Shown: piece by piece, positions 36,258 through 44,686 of the stretch
Layout: each line of letters begins with the position of its first letter
Numbering within the stretch: the first letter of the stretch is position 1
Assembly: GCA_020635275.1 (NCBI GenBank)
Contig: JACKAA010000002.1
Coordinates: 781,158 to 845,157, forward strand
Origin: Ignavibacteriales bacterium
Lineage (GTDB): Bacteria > Bacteroidota > Ignavibacteria > Ignavibacteriales > Melioribacteraceae
DNA: 64,000 nt
Direction of reading: 5' to 3'
Made by a program: the position numbers and the translations under genes
Notes under the pieces: generated by a model
What the model was told of the DNA's origin: nothing
Databases searched by the model: none
What the model saw: only the letters and a program-made list of their open reading frames with translations

Positions 36258-37829
36258 ATGAAATCACAAAAATTATTATATACAGCTTTAGTCTTATTAT
36301 GTTTGATTACAATTACTGTTTCAGCTCAAACTTATAAAATAGTTGATACAGGACAAGAAACTTATTTTGATAATTTAAATGAAATATCAAAGCCTGACTC
36401 AGGTAATTCTTTTTATGGTCAAGACGCAAATTATACAGGAAATGAACCTTCATACACTAATAACGAAGATGGAACAATATCAGATAAAGTTACAGAATTA
36501 ATGTGGTCGCAAACTCCAGATATAAATAAAGATGGAAAAATTAGTTATGATGATAAGCTTAATTATTATGATGCATTAAATTACGCTGATACATTAACTC
36601 TTTCCGGTTATAATGATTGGCGGATTCCATCAATCAAGGAATTGTATTCATTAATTATGTTTTACGGAATAGATCCCAGTGGATATGACGGAACAAGTAC
36701 AGATAATTTAGTGCCATTCATTAACACGAATTATTTTGATTTCGGGTACGGAGATACAGATGCCGGCGAAAGAATAATTGATGCACAGTTTGTTACAACA
36801 TCAATTTATGAGGGAACAGTAATGAACGGACAGAAAGCTATGTTTGGAGTAAATTTTGCAGATGGAAGAATTAAAGGCTATCCTGTAGATCCAACTCCGA
36901 TAGATACAGATGGAAAAGGGTTTTATGTTTTGGTTGTTAGAGGAAATAGTGATTATGGCAAAAATGATTTTGTTGATAATGGAGATGGAACAATTACAGA
37001 CAAAGCTACAAATTTAATGTGGCAGCAAGATGACAGCAAAACTGGAATGAATTGGGAAGATGCGCTTAATTGGGTTAAAGAAAAAAACAAAGAAAATTAT
37101 TTGGGCTATAACGATTGGAGATTACCGAATGTAAAAGAACTTCAAAGTATTGTTGATTATTCTAGATCACTTTCTTCAACCAATTCAGCAGCAATTGATG
37201 AAAAGTTTATTTGTTCAACAATTACAGACGAAGGAGGAGACGAGAATAATCCTTATTATTGGAGCAGTACTTCTCATGAAAACATGATGAACGGAGGAAA
37301 TGCTGCGTATGTAACTTTCGGTGAAGCGCTTGGCTGGATGCAAGATCCTTTTGTTAGTTTATACAACTTAATGGATGTTCATGGAGCTGGTGCTCAAAGA
37401 AGTGATCCTAAGAACGGTGATCCTAATGATTATCCATATGGTCATGGACCTCAAGGTGATGTAATTAGAATTTATAATTATATTCGATTAGTAAGAGATG
37501 CAAAAACAACAACGGACATTGGTGAAAATTCACAATCGTCAAATTTTCCAAACGATTTTAAACTTGAGCAGAATTATCCAAATCCGTTTAATCCAAATAC
37601 AAAAATAAAATATAAAATACCGGCAAACGAAAAACGTGAAATGTCAAACGTGAGAATGATAGTATATGATATAGTTGGAAGCGAAGTAATAACTTTAGTA
37701 AACGAAAAACAATCATCGGGAAATTATGAAGTTAACTTTAATGCTGTAGATTTAACAAGCGGAGTTTATTTTTATACTTTAAAAAGTGGATCATTTACTG
37801 ACACTAAGAAAATGATTCTGTTGAAATAA
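36258..37829 (+). CDS. DUF1566 (Lcl-type) repeat protein with T9SS sorting domain
   Basis: A 523-residue secreted protein. The start is taken at the ATG at 36258 because it gives a clean signal peptide (LLCLITITVSAQ) after a GGAG site; the upstream in-frame codon overlaps the CotH stop. Two DUF1566 repeats carry NEDGTISDKVTELMW with GYNDWRIPSIKEL, and NGDGTITDKATNLMW with GYNDWRLPNVKEL. The last 90 residues are a type IX C-terminal signal (LEQNYPNPFNPNTKIKY ... TSGVYFYTLKSG). Cell-surface or released protein, perhaps an adhesin. Paired with the CotH gene, which may modify it (inference). Confidence 0.85.
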   Translation: MKSQKLLYTALVLLCLITITVSAQTYKIVDTGQETYFDNLNEISKPDSGNSFYGQDANYTGNEPSYTNNEDGTISDKVTELMWSQTPDINKDGKISYDDKLNYYDALNYADTLTLSGYNDWRIPSIKELYSLIMFYGIDPSGYDGTSTDNLVPFINTNYFDFGYGDTDAGERIIDAQFVTTSIYEGTVMNGQKAMFGVNFADGRIKGYPVDPTPIDTDGKGFYVLVVRGNSDYGKNDFVDNGDGTITDKATNLMWQQDDSKTGMNWEDALNWVKEKNKENYLGYNDWRLPNVKELQSIVDYSRSLSSTNSAAIDEKFICSTITDEGGDENNPYYWSSTSHENMMNGGNAAYVTFGEALGWMQDPFVSLYNLMDVHGAGAQRSDPKNGDPNDYPYGHGPQGDVIRIYNYIRLVRDAKTTTDIGENSQSSNFPNDFKLEQNYPNPFNPNTKIKYKIPANEKREMSNVRMIVYDIVGSEVITLVNEKQSSGNYEVNFNAVDLTSGVYFYTLKSGSFTDTKKMILLK

Positions 37830-37830
37830 A

Positions 37831-37855
37831 GCCATCAATAATAAATATTGATGGC
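37831..37855. terminator. Bidirectional terminator between convergent genes
   Basis: A perfect 10-bp stem, GCCATCAATA and TATTGATGGC, around a 5-nt loop, flanked by A-rich and T-rich sides. It sits exactly in the 36-bp gap between the converging DUF1566 and PHP genes. Confidence 0.9.
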
Positions 37856-37865
37856 CTTTAAATAA

Positions 37866-38975
37866 TTAAGGAGTAATCTCAAAAACAATTTCCGGATGAA
37901 TTGCTGGTGCAGTAACTGCATTTATAACTTCAAATTTTAACACAGCATTTGATAATTTATTTACAGTTTTTATCTCAAGTTCAACTGTTGACATTGGTTC
38001 TATTTCTACTAAATCACTATGTCTATGAAATGTAAATTCTGATTTATTCTGTAATGTAAATTTACAGCTTGAATTGTTTTTAAGTCTCACTTTTAAAATA
38101 ATAGCGTCTTTATCATATTCGGCATTATCAATTGTTATTGAAGATTTTAATAATGGGACCAATTGTTCTGTTCTGCCAATGAGAATGTCATTGAAAAATA
38201 CGACCGTTCTTCTATTTTCCAGAGCTTCTTTAATTGCACTTTCTGATCTCTCTTTAGCAAATACAATTGTTACCGGACGATGACCGCCATCCGGAACATT
38301 GTATTCCCAATCAATTAATCCATGAATATCTGAAGTTCCAATTAGTGTTAAATTGTTGTCTAATGCAATTTGTAAAGCTTCATCAGAATAAGTAAACTCA
38401 TTTACAATTTCGATTCCATTTAATAAGCCATTTTTTATTAAATCTTTGTGCATATCTGTCAATGTAGCAATTCCATCTTTTCTTTGTGCCGTCCAATTTG
38501 GGTGATTCCAAAATACAAAAGCTCCTTGATTTTTGGCTTCTTCAAAAGCTTTAATGGGATTATCAACCATAAGTTTGTTTGCATCATTTATAAAGATTGC
38601 GTTTGAATGCCCCGGAGGCATATTTCTGGTAATTTCTGATCCCCTAATAATTATAAGACTATCATTTTCAGAAGCTTTTTTCTCAATCTCATAGGCTCGG
38701 TTTCTATCGGGATGTGGAATATCATCTTTATGCGGCTGATATTCTAAGTGTTCCGTAACAGCAATTGCATCAAGATTATCTTTTACTGCTTCCATAACAC
38801 GAATTGTCGGCCAGACATGTCCATCAGAAAAAGCAGTGTGCTGGTGAAAATCGCATTTTAATGTTTTATAACCAGGAATATTTGGAAATATAATTTTGCG
38901 GTCGTTTTCATGTTTGTTATGTGCAGTAATCAAAAAGGAAAAAGTTAAAAATAAAATAAGAGATATTTTTTTCAT
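37866..38975 (-). CDS. Secreted PHP-domain phosphoesterase
   Basis: A 369-residue exported protein (signal peptide 1-19) with a PHP metal-dependent phosphoesterase domain in residues 38-250. Metal-binding motifs in order are CDFHQHTAFSDG, AVTEHLEY, IRGSEI, WNHPN and GTSDIHG. The C-terminal 100 residues form a beta-rich domain. Exported PHP proteins like this (Sb-PDE-type) may cleave phosphodiesters outside the cytoplasm. The natural substrate is unknown. It stands alone, converging on the DUF1566 gene across a terminator. Confidence 0.8.
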   Translation of the reverse strand: MKKISLILFLTFSFLITAHNKHENDRKIIFPNIPGYKTLKCDFHQHTAFSDGHVWPTIRVMEAVKDNLDAIAVTEHLEYQPHKDDIPHPDRNRAYEIEKKASENDSLIIIRGSEITRNMPPGHSNAIFINDANKLMVDNPIKAFEEAKNQGAFVFWNHPNWTAQRKDGIATLTDMHKDLIKNGLLNGIEIVNEFTYSDEALQIALDNNLTLIGTSDIHGLIDWEYNVPDGGHRPVTIVFAKERSESAIKEALENRRTVVFFNDILIGRTEQLVPLLKSSITIDNAEYDKDAIILKVRLKNNSSCKFTLQNKSEFTFHRHSDLVEIEPMSTVELEIKTVNKLSNAVLKFEVINAVTAPAIHPEIVFEITP

Positions 38976-39159
38976 ATTAACACTCTTTAGGTTTTGGAAA
39001 AAATATGGATTTATAAGTTATGCTATAATATAATAATTATAAAAAGATTAATGTTATTATTGTATTAAATTTTTGGCTTTGATAAAATATTGGAAATGAA
39101 AACTTTTCCTTTGAAAAATAAATAAGCGGAATGATTTGAATAAAAAATAATGTTAAGTA

Positions 39160-39194
39160 TATCAGAGAAAGATTTTGAAAACCTTTCTCTGATA
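39160..39194 (-). terminator. Intrinsic terminator after the 39.2-kb lipoprotein gene
   Basis: A perfect 12-bp stem (TATCAGAGAAAG and CTTTCTCTGATA) 11 bp past the stop on the minus strand, followed by an AT-rich tract ending ATTATTTTTTATT. The 11-nt loop is long but the stem is strong. Confidence 0.8.
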
Positions 39195-39205
39195 ATTAAT
39201 GAATT

Positions 39206-40042
39206 TTATGGACAATCAACATTATTACCAATAGAATCCCAACAATGCCATTCTTCATCACCAAAATGATTTGGATCCATTACTCTGCCTTCGTGTGAGG
39301 TTCTATTCCATTTTATACTGATTGTATTTTCCTTGGCTTTGTTTAATATTTCATAAAAAGCGTCATAATCCAAATCGTCTGTAATTCCATAGTAAATGTA
39401 TCCGCCATTATCAGCAGCATTTGGAATTATATTAGTGTATTTTATATTTGCTGTACTGTCTTGGATGTTTCTTTCCCACTCAATTTCAATCCAAGGGGTT
39501 GGATTAAACGGTTCAAAAAATAATGTCCAAGTGCCATGTGTAGCCAAAAGATCGGATTCGCCGGTATACCATAAAAAGTCAGAATAAACATTTTCTTTTG
39601 TAATATACATTTCCCAATTCACGCCTTCGCTGCTTAAAATTCCATAAAGAGATGCTGTATGCTTTATTCCGCCCAATGGAGTAAATTCATATGTCCACAA
39701 CCATTTTCCTTCTTCAATTTGCTGAGGATCATGATTAAAAGATTCAACAAAAGCTGCAACAGGAATTGCCATTCCGGCCGTTACTAAAGTTTGCCAAACA
39801 ACTCCATTAAAAGAAGCCCAATACCAATTACTTTTATTTGTTGAATCTGTTGAAGTTTTTGGCATTATAGCAGAAGCCGGAAATGAATCAAAATCCATTT
39901 TAAAAGTTGATGCTGGCGGTAATTGCGGTGCTTCTCCAATTGGATTAGTTGTAGAATCATCTTTACACGAGATTAAAATTAAAGCAGAAAAGAACAGAGA
40001 TAAAATGTATTTAAAATATTTTGATGAGATAAAATTTTGCAT
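39206..40042 (-). CDS. Lipoprotein of unknown function
   Basis: A 278-residue lipoprotein (leader ending LILISC, followed by an Asp/Pro-rich linker). The mature part is beta-rich with many Trp residues (SNWYWASFNGVVWQTLV, GKWLWTYEFTPLGG, NIKYTNIIPNAADNGGYIYYG) and ends in EEWHCWDSIGNNVDCP. No family was recognised. Single gene with its own terminator. Confidence 0.7.
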   Translation of the reverse strand: MQNFISSKYFKYILSLFFSALILISCKDDSTTNPIGEAPQLPPASTFKMDFDSFPASAIMPKTSTDSTNKSNWYWASFNGVVWQTLVTAGMAIPVAAFVESFNHDPQQIEEGKWLWTYEFTPLGGIKHTASLYGILSSEGVNWEMYITKENVYSDFLWYTGESDLLATHGTWTLFFEPFNPTPWIEIEWERNIQDSTANIKYTNIIPNAADNGGYIYYGITDDLDYDAFYEILNKAKENTISIKWNRTSHEGRVMDPNHFGDEEWHCWDSIGNNVDCP

Positions 40043-40218
40043 CTATTTCTCCGATTTATTTAAAATATTTTTTCAATAAGAATAAGAAGATCCATTAATC
40101 TTGCCAAAAAAATTAGAATAGAGTTTTAACAGAAGTATTTGTTATTTTCGAAAAAAAAGGGAAAAATGTAAATTTTCAGAAAAAATTATAAGTAAAAATT
40201 ATCGAAAAACAGTAAATA

Positions 40219-40698
40219 TTACTTTTTAGCATTAATTAAATTTCTTAATTGAAATTCATGTCTGATCGGATGCATAACGGCATGTTCCAGCATTGCATCA
40301 ATGCAATAATCAACACCCCAATTTGATTTATAAGTCGGTGAATGAAATTTTTCTTCTTCAACATTTATAAGCGGTAGCCCCCATTTTTCAATAATGTGGT
40401 TTAAATAATTATCAGCTTCATTTTCTATATTTTCAAGATCCGGAACTTGGATAATTTCCGGACTTGGCAATTCTAATTTATTACAAATCCAAATCATATA
40501 ATTTCCGGCAGATCTTAAAACGTGTCTCAGCAAAGTTACAAGTGATTGATAATCCTGATCCTCAGTTTTGGGAAGTGAAATATTTAATAATTTTGCTTCT
40601 CTCCAAGTTGTTACAAAAGACCTCAGGTGCTTTTCGTGCAATAAAACCAGTGAACGCGCACCGTTATATTTATATTTTGGCAATTCTTTGTTTATCAT
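40219..40698 (-). CDS. Divergent DinB-superfamily protein
   Basis: A 159-residue helical protein. His59 (LLRHVLRSAGNY) and His139/His143/His147 (LEHAVMHPIRHEF) are placed like the metal ligands of DinB/YfiT or maleylpyruvate-isomerase-like bundles. Function unknown. It starts 3 bp after the SMP-30-like stop, and so is the last gene of a probable 43121-40219 operon. Weaker family match than the DinB at 4473. Confidence 0.65.
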   Translation of the reverse strand: MINKELPKYKYNGARSLVLLHEKHLRSFVTTWREAKLLNISLPKTEDQDYQSLVTLLRHVLRSAGNYMIWICNKLELPSPEIIQVPDLENIENEADNYLNHIIEKWGLPLINVEEEKFHSPTYKSNWGVDYCIDAMLEHAVMHPIRHEFQLRNLINAKK

Positions 40699-40701
40699 AA
40701 T

Positions 40702-41568
40702 TTACTCAGTTGTATATTTTGAACGATATTTATACAATGCATTTCCCGAGGTTATATAAAGAGTTTTTCCATCATCATCACCGAAAGTGCAATTTGTAGT
40801 TTGACCCGGAACTTCGAAAGATTCCAATAAATTTCCGTCACTTTCAAAAATCCATATTCCAAATGAACCGCTTACAAATAATCTTCCTTTTGAATTTACT
40901 TTTAATCCATCTCCGCCGCCATTTGGTTCAAGTTTTGCAAAAAGTCTTTTATTAGTAATTTTTCCATCTGCAACATCCCAAACATAAATATCTTTTGTTT
41001 CTGAGTTTGTAACATACAGCAATTTTTCATCGGGAGAAAACGCAATGCCATTTGGTCTTCTTAGTGAATTATCTAAAAGACGCAATTTTCCGTCTGTCCC
41101 TAATTTGAAAATTCCGCAGTAACCTAACTCTTCTTGTTCAGAATTAATTCCATATGGCGGATCGGTAAAAAATATTGTGCCGTCAGATTTTACTGCAATA
41201 TCATTTGGTGAATTTAGCTTACTTCCAAAATAATTATCAGCTAAAGAAACTTCTTTGCCGTCGCTTGAAAGCTTGGCCAATCTTCTTTTGCCATGTTGAG
41301 CTAAAAGTAAATTACCGTCTTTATCAATTGCTAAACCATTTGAATTACCGGAAGGTTCTAAAAATACAGTAAGCCCTTCTTTTTCATTCCACATATAAAT
41401 TTTATTTGTAGGAATATCGCTAAATAATATTGAACCGTCTTTCCAAACTGGACCTTCGGTAAATTGGAATCCCTCAACAACTTTTTCTAATTGGGCAAAT
41501 GAAATTTGTGAAAAAAGTATAAAAAATATTGCAAGCAATAACATTATAATTTTTAAATTCGCTTTCAT
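40702..41568 (-). CDS. SMP-30/gluconolactonase-like exported protein
   Basis: A 288-residue exported beta-propeller starting at the ATG at 41568, which follows a GAGGT ribosome site. The in-frame ATG at 41580 overlaps that site. A signal peptide ends near QISFA. Family motifs include GFQFTEGPVWKDGSILFSD, NSNGLAIDKDGNLLLAQHG, LNSPNDIAVKSDGTIFFTDP and RRPNGIAFSPDEKLLYVT. These contain the Glu, Asn and Asp positions that bind calcium and hydrolyse lactones in SMP-30. Likely a periplasmic sugar-lactone esterase. Lies in an operon with an MDR reductase. Confidence 0.85.
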   Translation of the reverse strand: MKANLKIIMLLLAIFFILFSQISFAQLEKVVEGFQFTEGPVWKDGSILFSDIPTNKIYMWNEKEGLTVFLEPSGNSNGLAIDKDGNLLLAQHGKRRLAKLSSDGKEVSLADNYFGSKLNSPNDIAVKSDGTIFFTDPPYGINSEQEELGYCGIFKLGTDGKLRLLDNSLRRPNGIAFSPDEKLLYVTNSETKDIYVWDVADGKITNKRLFAKLEPNGGGDGLKVNSKGRLFVSGSFGIWIFESDGNLLESFEVPGQTTNCTFGDDDGKTLYITSGNALYKYRSKYTTE

Positions 41569-41607
41569 TTTTAACCTCAAAATTTGAGATGATAAATTAT
41601 AAATTTT

Positions 41608-42606
41608 TCAATTAACATTAATTACCACTTTACCTTTTTTCTGATCTTTCTCAACATAACTATGAGCTTCTGCAGTTTGTTCTAACGGAAAACTTTTATC
41701 AATTATTGATTTAATTTTTCCATCTTCAATCAATTCTTTTACTGAGATTAAATCCCTTTTACTACCCGGAGCCAAAGCGCAAATTACTTTTTTGCTTCCA
41801 AACAGAGATGTTGAAATCATTTGCAAAAGCTGTTTTGATTTAAAACTGGCCAATAGATAAATTCCATTTTGTGTAAGTGAATCTTTGCATTTACTGAATG
41901 AGCTTTTTCCCAATACATCAAATATTAGATCATAAGTTTCGCCATTTTTAGTAAAATCTTCTTTTCTGTAATCAATAACTTTATCAGCACCGAGTGATTT
42001 TACGTATTCAAAACGGGCAGAGCCGCAAACACCGGTAACTTCTGCTTCATAAAAATGTTTAGCTATTTGCACTGCAGCAGATCCAATACTCCCGCTTGCT
42101 CCATTAATTAAAACTTTTTGTCCGGCTTTAATATTTGCTTTTCTTAGGATATTTATTGCCATTATTGATCCCATTGGAATAACAGCTGCTTCTTCAAAAG
42201 TCATGTTTTTGGGTTTGTATGTAATTGTACCATTTTCTGGAAAAGCAATATATTCAGCATAAGCTCCCATTTTTTGACCAGGATAACCGAAAACTTCATC
42301 ACCAATTTTGAATTCTTTAACTGCATTCCCAATTGATTCAACAATTCCGGAAAATTCACTTCCCAAAATTTTATTTTTTGGCTTAGATAACCCAAAACTA
42401 AGTTTGGCAATAAGCCAAAAAAGACCCAGCATATTAAATTCTTTAATTGAAACATTTTTGAAATTTCTTGCAAGCAGATCACCATAATTTACTGAAGTCG
42501 CTTTAATTTTTACAAGAACTTCATTTTCTTTGGGCACCGGTTTTTCAATTTCAGAAATTTTTAATACCTCCGGATTTCCATATTCTTCATAAATTATGAC
42601 TTTCAT
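41608..42606 (-). CDS. NAD(P)-dependent MDR oxidoreductase, paralogue 3
   Basis: A 332-residue zinc-free MDR reductase: MKVIIYEEYGNPEVLKISEIE start, KVLINGASGSIGSAAVQIA nucleotide loop and DKVIDYRKEDF. Closest in this window to 9195 (shared SFGLSKPKNKILG/MGITKPRNEILG segment). Probably reduces an enone or quinone. It follows DUF1801 by 56 bp and precedes the SMP-30-like gene by about 40 bp. Confidence 0.85.
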   Translation of the reverse strand: MKVIIYEEYGNPEVLKISEIEKPVPKENEVLVKIKATSVNYGDLLARNFKNVSIKEFNMLGLFWLIAKLSFGLSKPKNKILGSEFSGIVESIGNAVKEFKIGDEVFGYPGQKMGAYAEYIAFPENGTITYKPKNMTFEEAAVIPMGSIMAINILRKANIKAGQKVLINGASGSIGSAAVQIAKHFYEAEVTGVCGSARFEYVKSLGADKVIDYRKEDFTKNGETYDLIFDVLGKSSFSKCKDSLTQNGIYLLASFKSKQLLQMISTSLFGSKKVICALAPGSKRDLISVKELIEDGKIKSIIDKSFPLEQTAEAHSYVEKDQKKGKVVINVN

Positions 42607-42662
42607 TTTACTTAATTCCTTTCGTAATATAATTTCCGAGCTATAATGAGAAAGTAGACAAA

Positions 42663-43121
42663 CTATTTTTTCTTATAATTTTTCTCATAAGTTTCAATCC
42701 ATTTTTCTACTGTTACTTTTGATGCTAATTCACCAATTAATTTATAAGGAATTTGATCAATTTTTTTTAATCTAATACAACTTTTTCCCATATCTAATTT
42801 TGCATCTGAATGTTTCGGATATTCTTTTAAAAACCAATCCATTAATTTTTGATCCGCATAAATTCCCATATGATAAAGTGCAATAAAATTTTTTTGTGAT
42901 GCAATATTCATAAATGGAAGTGGTAATTTTGGATTGCAGTGATAGCCGGCCGGATAAATAGAATGTGGAACCCAATATCCGATCATGTTATAACCAATTC
43001 CTTCTTCAAATCCAGAGGGAAGGTTTTCAAGAATTGTTTTACGTAATTTTTGTATTGGCTCTTTTCTTTCATCCGGAATTTGACTAATATATTCTTCAAC
43101 AGTGCTTGCTGAAAATTGCAT
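42663..43121 (-). CDS. DUF1801 (YdhG-like) protein
   Basis: A 152-residue cytoplasmic protein with the family features VEEYISQIPDERKEPIQKLR, GFEEGIGYNMIGYWVP and DMGKSCIRLKK near the C-terminus. The DUF1801/YdhG fold has been suggested to bind metal or small ligands, but no activity is established. It probably begins an operon that continues through the MDR, SMP-30-like and DinB-like genes. Confidence 0.8.
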   Translation of the reverse strand: MQFSASTVEEYISQIPDERKEPIQKLRKTILENLPSGFEEGIGYNMIGYWVPHSIYPAGYHCNPKLPLPFMNIASQKNFIALYHMGIYADQKLMDWFLKEYPKHSDAKLDMGKSCIRLKKIDQIPYKLIGELASKVTVEKWIETYEKNYKKK

Positions 43122-43319
43122 GTAAATTTCCTTTTAAATTTGTGACATTATATCTTTTTATATATAATGAAAAATTTTTGATTAGCTTTTGAAAACTCAG
43201 GATATCTTTAGATTCTTAAAGTAACAAAAAGTTCAATAATAATAGAAAATTTTCTGAGAAAGAAAATATTAAAATATGTAAAAGAGTTGGGTCAAAATCC
43301 TAACTAATTCAAAATAGAA

Positions 43320-43874
43320 TTAGATTGATTCTTCGTAAGCTTCTTTTAACCAAGCGACAACATTTTTATCAACATCTTTTACACTTTTTATTTGCACTCT
43401 ATGACTGCACATTGTGCCAAATGGACCGGAATTTTCTAATCTGCCGGAAATTGGTTTGTTTTTAAATTTTAGACCTAAGTCAATTCTATCTTTTGTACTT
43501 GGCTGAATAAGAGCAAATTGACGTTTTCTTCTAACGCTTACGCTTGATTTCTTTGGAGCAACTTCAATATCGTTTCCAAACTTTGAAATTGTTTTAATGA
43601 TTTTGTTGTAAATTGGCTTTAGAGAATCTTTTCCTTCATATTGATCAATTATTAGTTGGTCGGAATTTTCTGCTGAACCTGCATCTGCTTTTCTAAATTT
43701 CATAGAAATAAGATTAGCATAACCATGTGTAAATCCATGTTTTTCCTTAAGAAATTTTAGAATTTCCCCATGTTTATCAAGTTTTTCTTTTTTAATAATT
43801 TTTATCCATTCTTCAAAAGATTTACCAAATTTCTTTTGGATATTTTCCATCATTGTTTTTTCGGCGCTGTCCAT
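43320..43874 (-). CDS. DUF4287-DUF5655 protein
   Basis: A 184-residue protein made of an N-terminal DUF4287 helix bundle (GKSFEEWIKIIKKEKLDKHG and FLKEKHGFTHGYANLI) and a C-terminal DUF5655 domain (about 85-184, with VAPKKSSVSVRRKRQFALI and HRVQIKSVKDVDKNVVAWL). DUF5655 is a suggested nucleotide- or DNA-binding fold; neither domain has a confirmed role. Single gene with 198 bp downstream to DUF1801 in which nothing was seen. Confidence 0.8.
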   Translation of the reverse strand: MDSAEKTMMENIQKKFGKSFEEWIKIIKKEKLDKHGEILKFLKEKHGFTHGYANLISMKFRKADAGSAENSDQLIIDQYEGKDSLKPIYNKIIKTISKFGNDIEVAPKKSSVSVRRKRQFALIQPSTKDRIDLGLKFKNKPISGRLENSGPFGTMCSHRVQIKSVKDVDKNVVAWLKEAYEESI

Positions 43875-43991
43875 TTTATTTTCCTTCCAAATAATAATTT
43901 TGTAATTTTTCCAAAATGATGAAATTTCTCTGCATAAATGTTAACTTTGTAAATTATAAAAATGATTTACTAATATAAAGTGAAATAATTT

Positions 43992-44342
43992 ATGAAAAAC
44001 ATAGAAAAACTGATTCTCCCAACTCTAGTAGTTTTAATTTTGGCAATTTTATACTTTTCTTATTTTGCTCCTAGTGATGAGCTTGGCAGTTTTGCCAGTT
44101 TAGATCCAAACAATAATGCTTCAGTTCCCGTTATAGTAAAAATGGTTAAAGAAAAGGGAGCTCAAAGAACACAAGACGGAAGCTACATCTTTTATGTTCT
44201 TGATAGAGATAATAAGGAAATGATGATAACAGGCTTGAAAGATCTGCCTCCGGGAATGGATGATGCAAAAACTATGGTTGTAACTGGTCACATGTCAGGA
44301 AAAGATGCTTTTCATGCACATGGAATTGAGCTGAGAAATTAA
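43992..44342 (+). CDS. CcmE-like membrane-anchored OB-fold protein
   Basis: A 116-residue protein with one N-terminal membrane helix (about 8-27) and a small extracytoplasmic domain. The segments DGSYIFYVLDRDNKEMMITGLKDLPPG, TMVVTGHMSGKDAFHAHGI and the terminal HGIELRN follow the CcmE OB-fold pattern. CcmE carries haem for cytochrome c maturation through a His near the C-terminus. Here His candidates (HAHG) are present, but the usual longer tail with KHxxxY is lacking. No other ccm genes are beside it. It could be a shortened CcmE or an unrelated OB-fold. Confidence 0.6.
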   Translation: MKNIEKLILPTLVVLILAILYFSYFAPSDELGSFASLDPNNNASVPVIVKMVKEKGAQRTQDGSYIFYVLDRDNKEMMITGLKDLPPGMDDAKTMVVTGHMSGKDAFHAHGIELRN

Positions 44343-44352
44343 GTTTATCCTT

Positions 44353-44384
44353 TTGTAGAGAAGTAAGATCTTGCGTCTCTACAA
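44353..44384. repeat. TAGAGACG palindrome, copy 3 / terminator
   Basis: TTGTAGAGA and TCTCTACAA form a perfect 9-bp stem around AGTAAGATCTTGCG, then AAAATATT. It is 10 bp past the CcmE-like stop, in the 344-bp gap to the convergent DUF5686 gene. Apart from this palindrome and the small frame at 44473, nothing else was seen in that gap. Confidence 0.7.
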
Positions 44385-44472
44385 AATATTAATTCTAATA
44401 AATTTAGAGAAAAATTTTTACCTTCAACATTCTTGCTGTTAATTCGTCTAATAAACATCAACAGTAAGAGAA

Positions 44473-44667
44473 GTGTTAGATTATAAACTGCCATATCACG
44501 TAATTGAAGAAGATGAGGAAGATACCTACATTCCAAAACTCTCATTTAAAACGTACGAAGAAGCAAAAGAATTCATAATGTTCTGTCCTAATCCAAATTT
44601 AATAATTGTAAAAACAAGTGAACTGAAAAGGTATTTTTTAAGTATTAAAAATGAGCATGATTATTAA
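44473..44667 (+). CDS. Possible small acidic protein (GTG start)
   Basis: A 64-codon frame opened by GTG at 44473, preceded by AAGAGAA; there is no ATG upstream before an in-frame stop at 44452. The product (KLPYHVIEEDEEDTYIPKLS then KTYEEAKEFI) reads like a folded acidic protein rather than random sequence and uses neighbouring codon preferences. It is not recognised as a family. It runs against the 3' end of the DUF5686 gene with 19 bp between. Could also be a decayed remnant or spurious. Confidence 0.4.
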   Translation: MLDYKLPYHVIEEDEEDTYIPKLSFKTYEEAKEFIMFCPNPNLIIVKTSELKRYFLSIKNEHDY

Positions 44668-44686
44668 AATATGTTTGTTATAGAGA

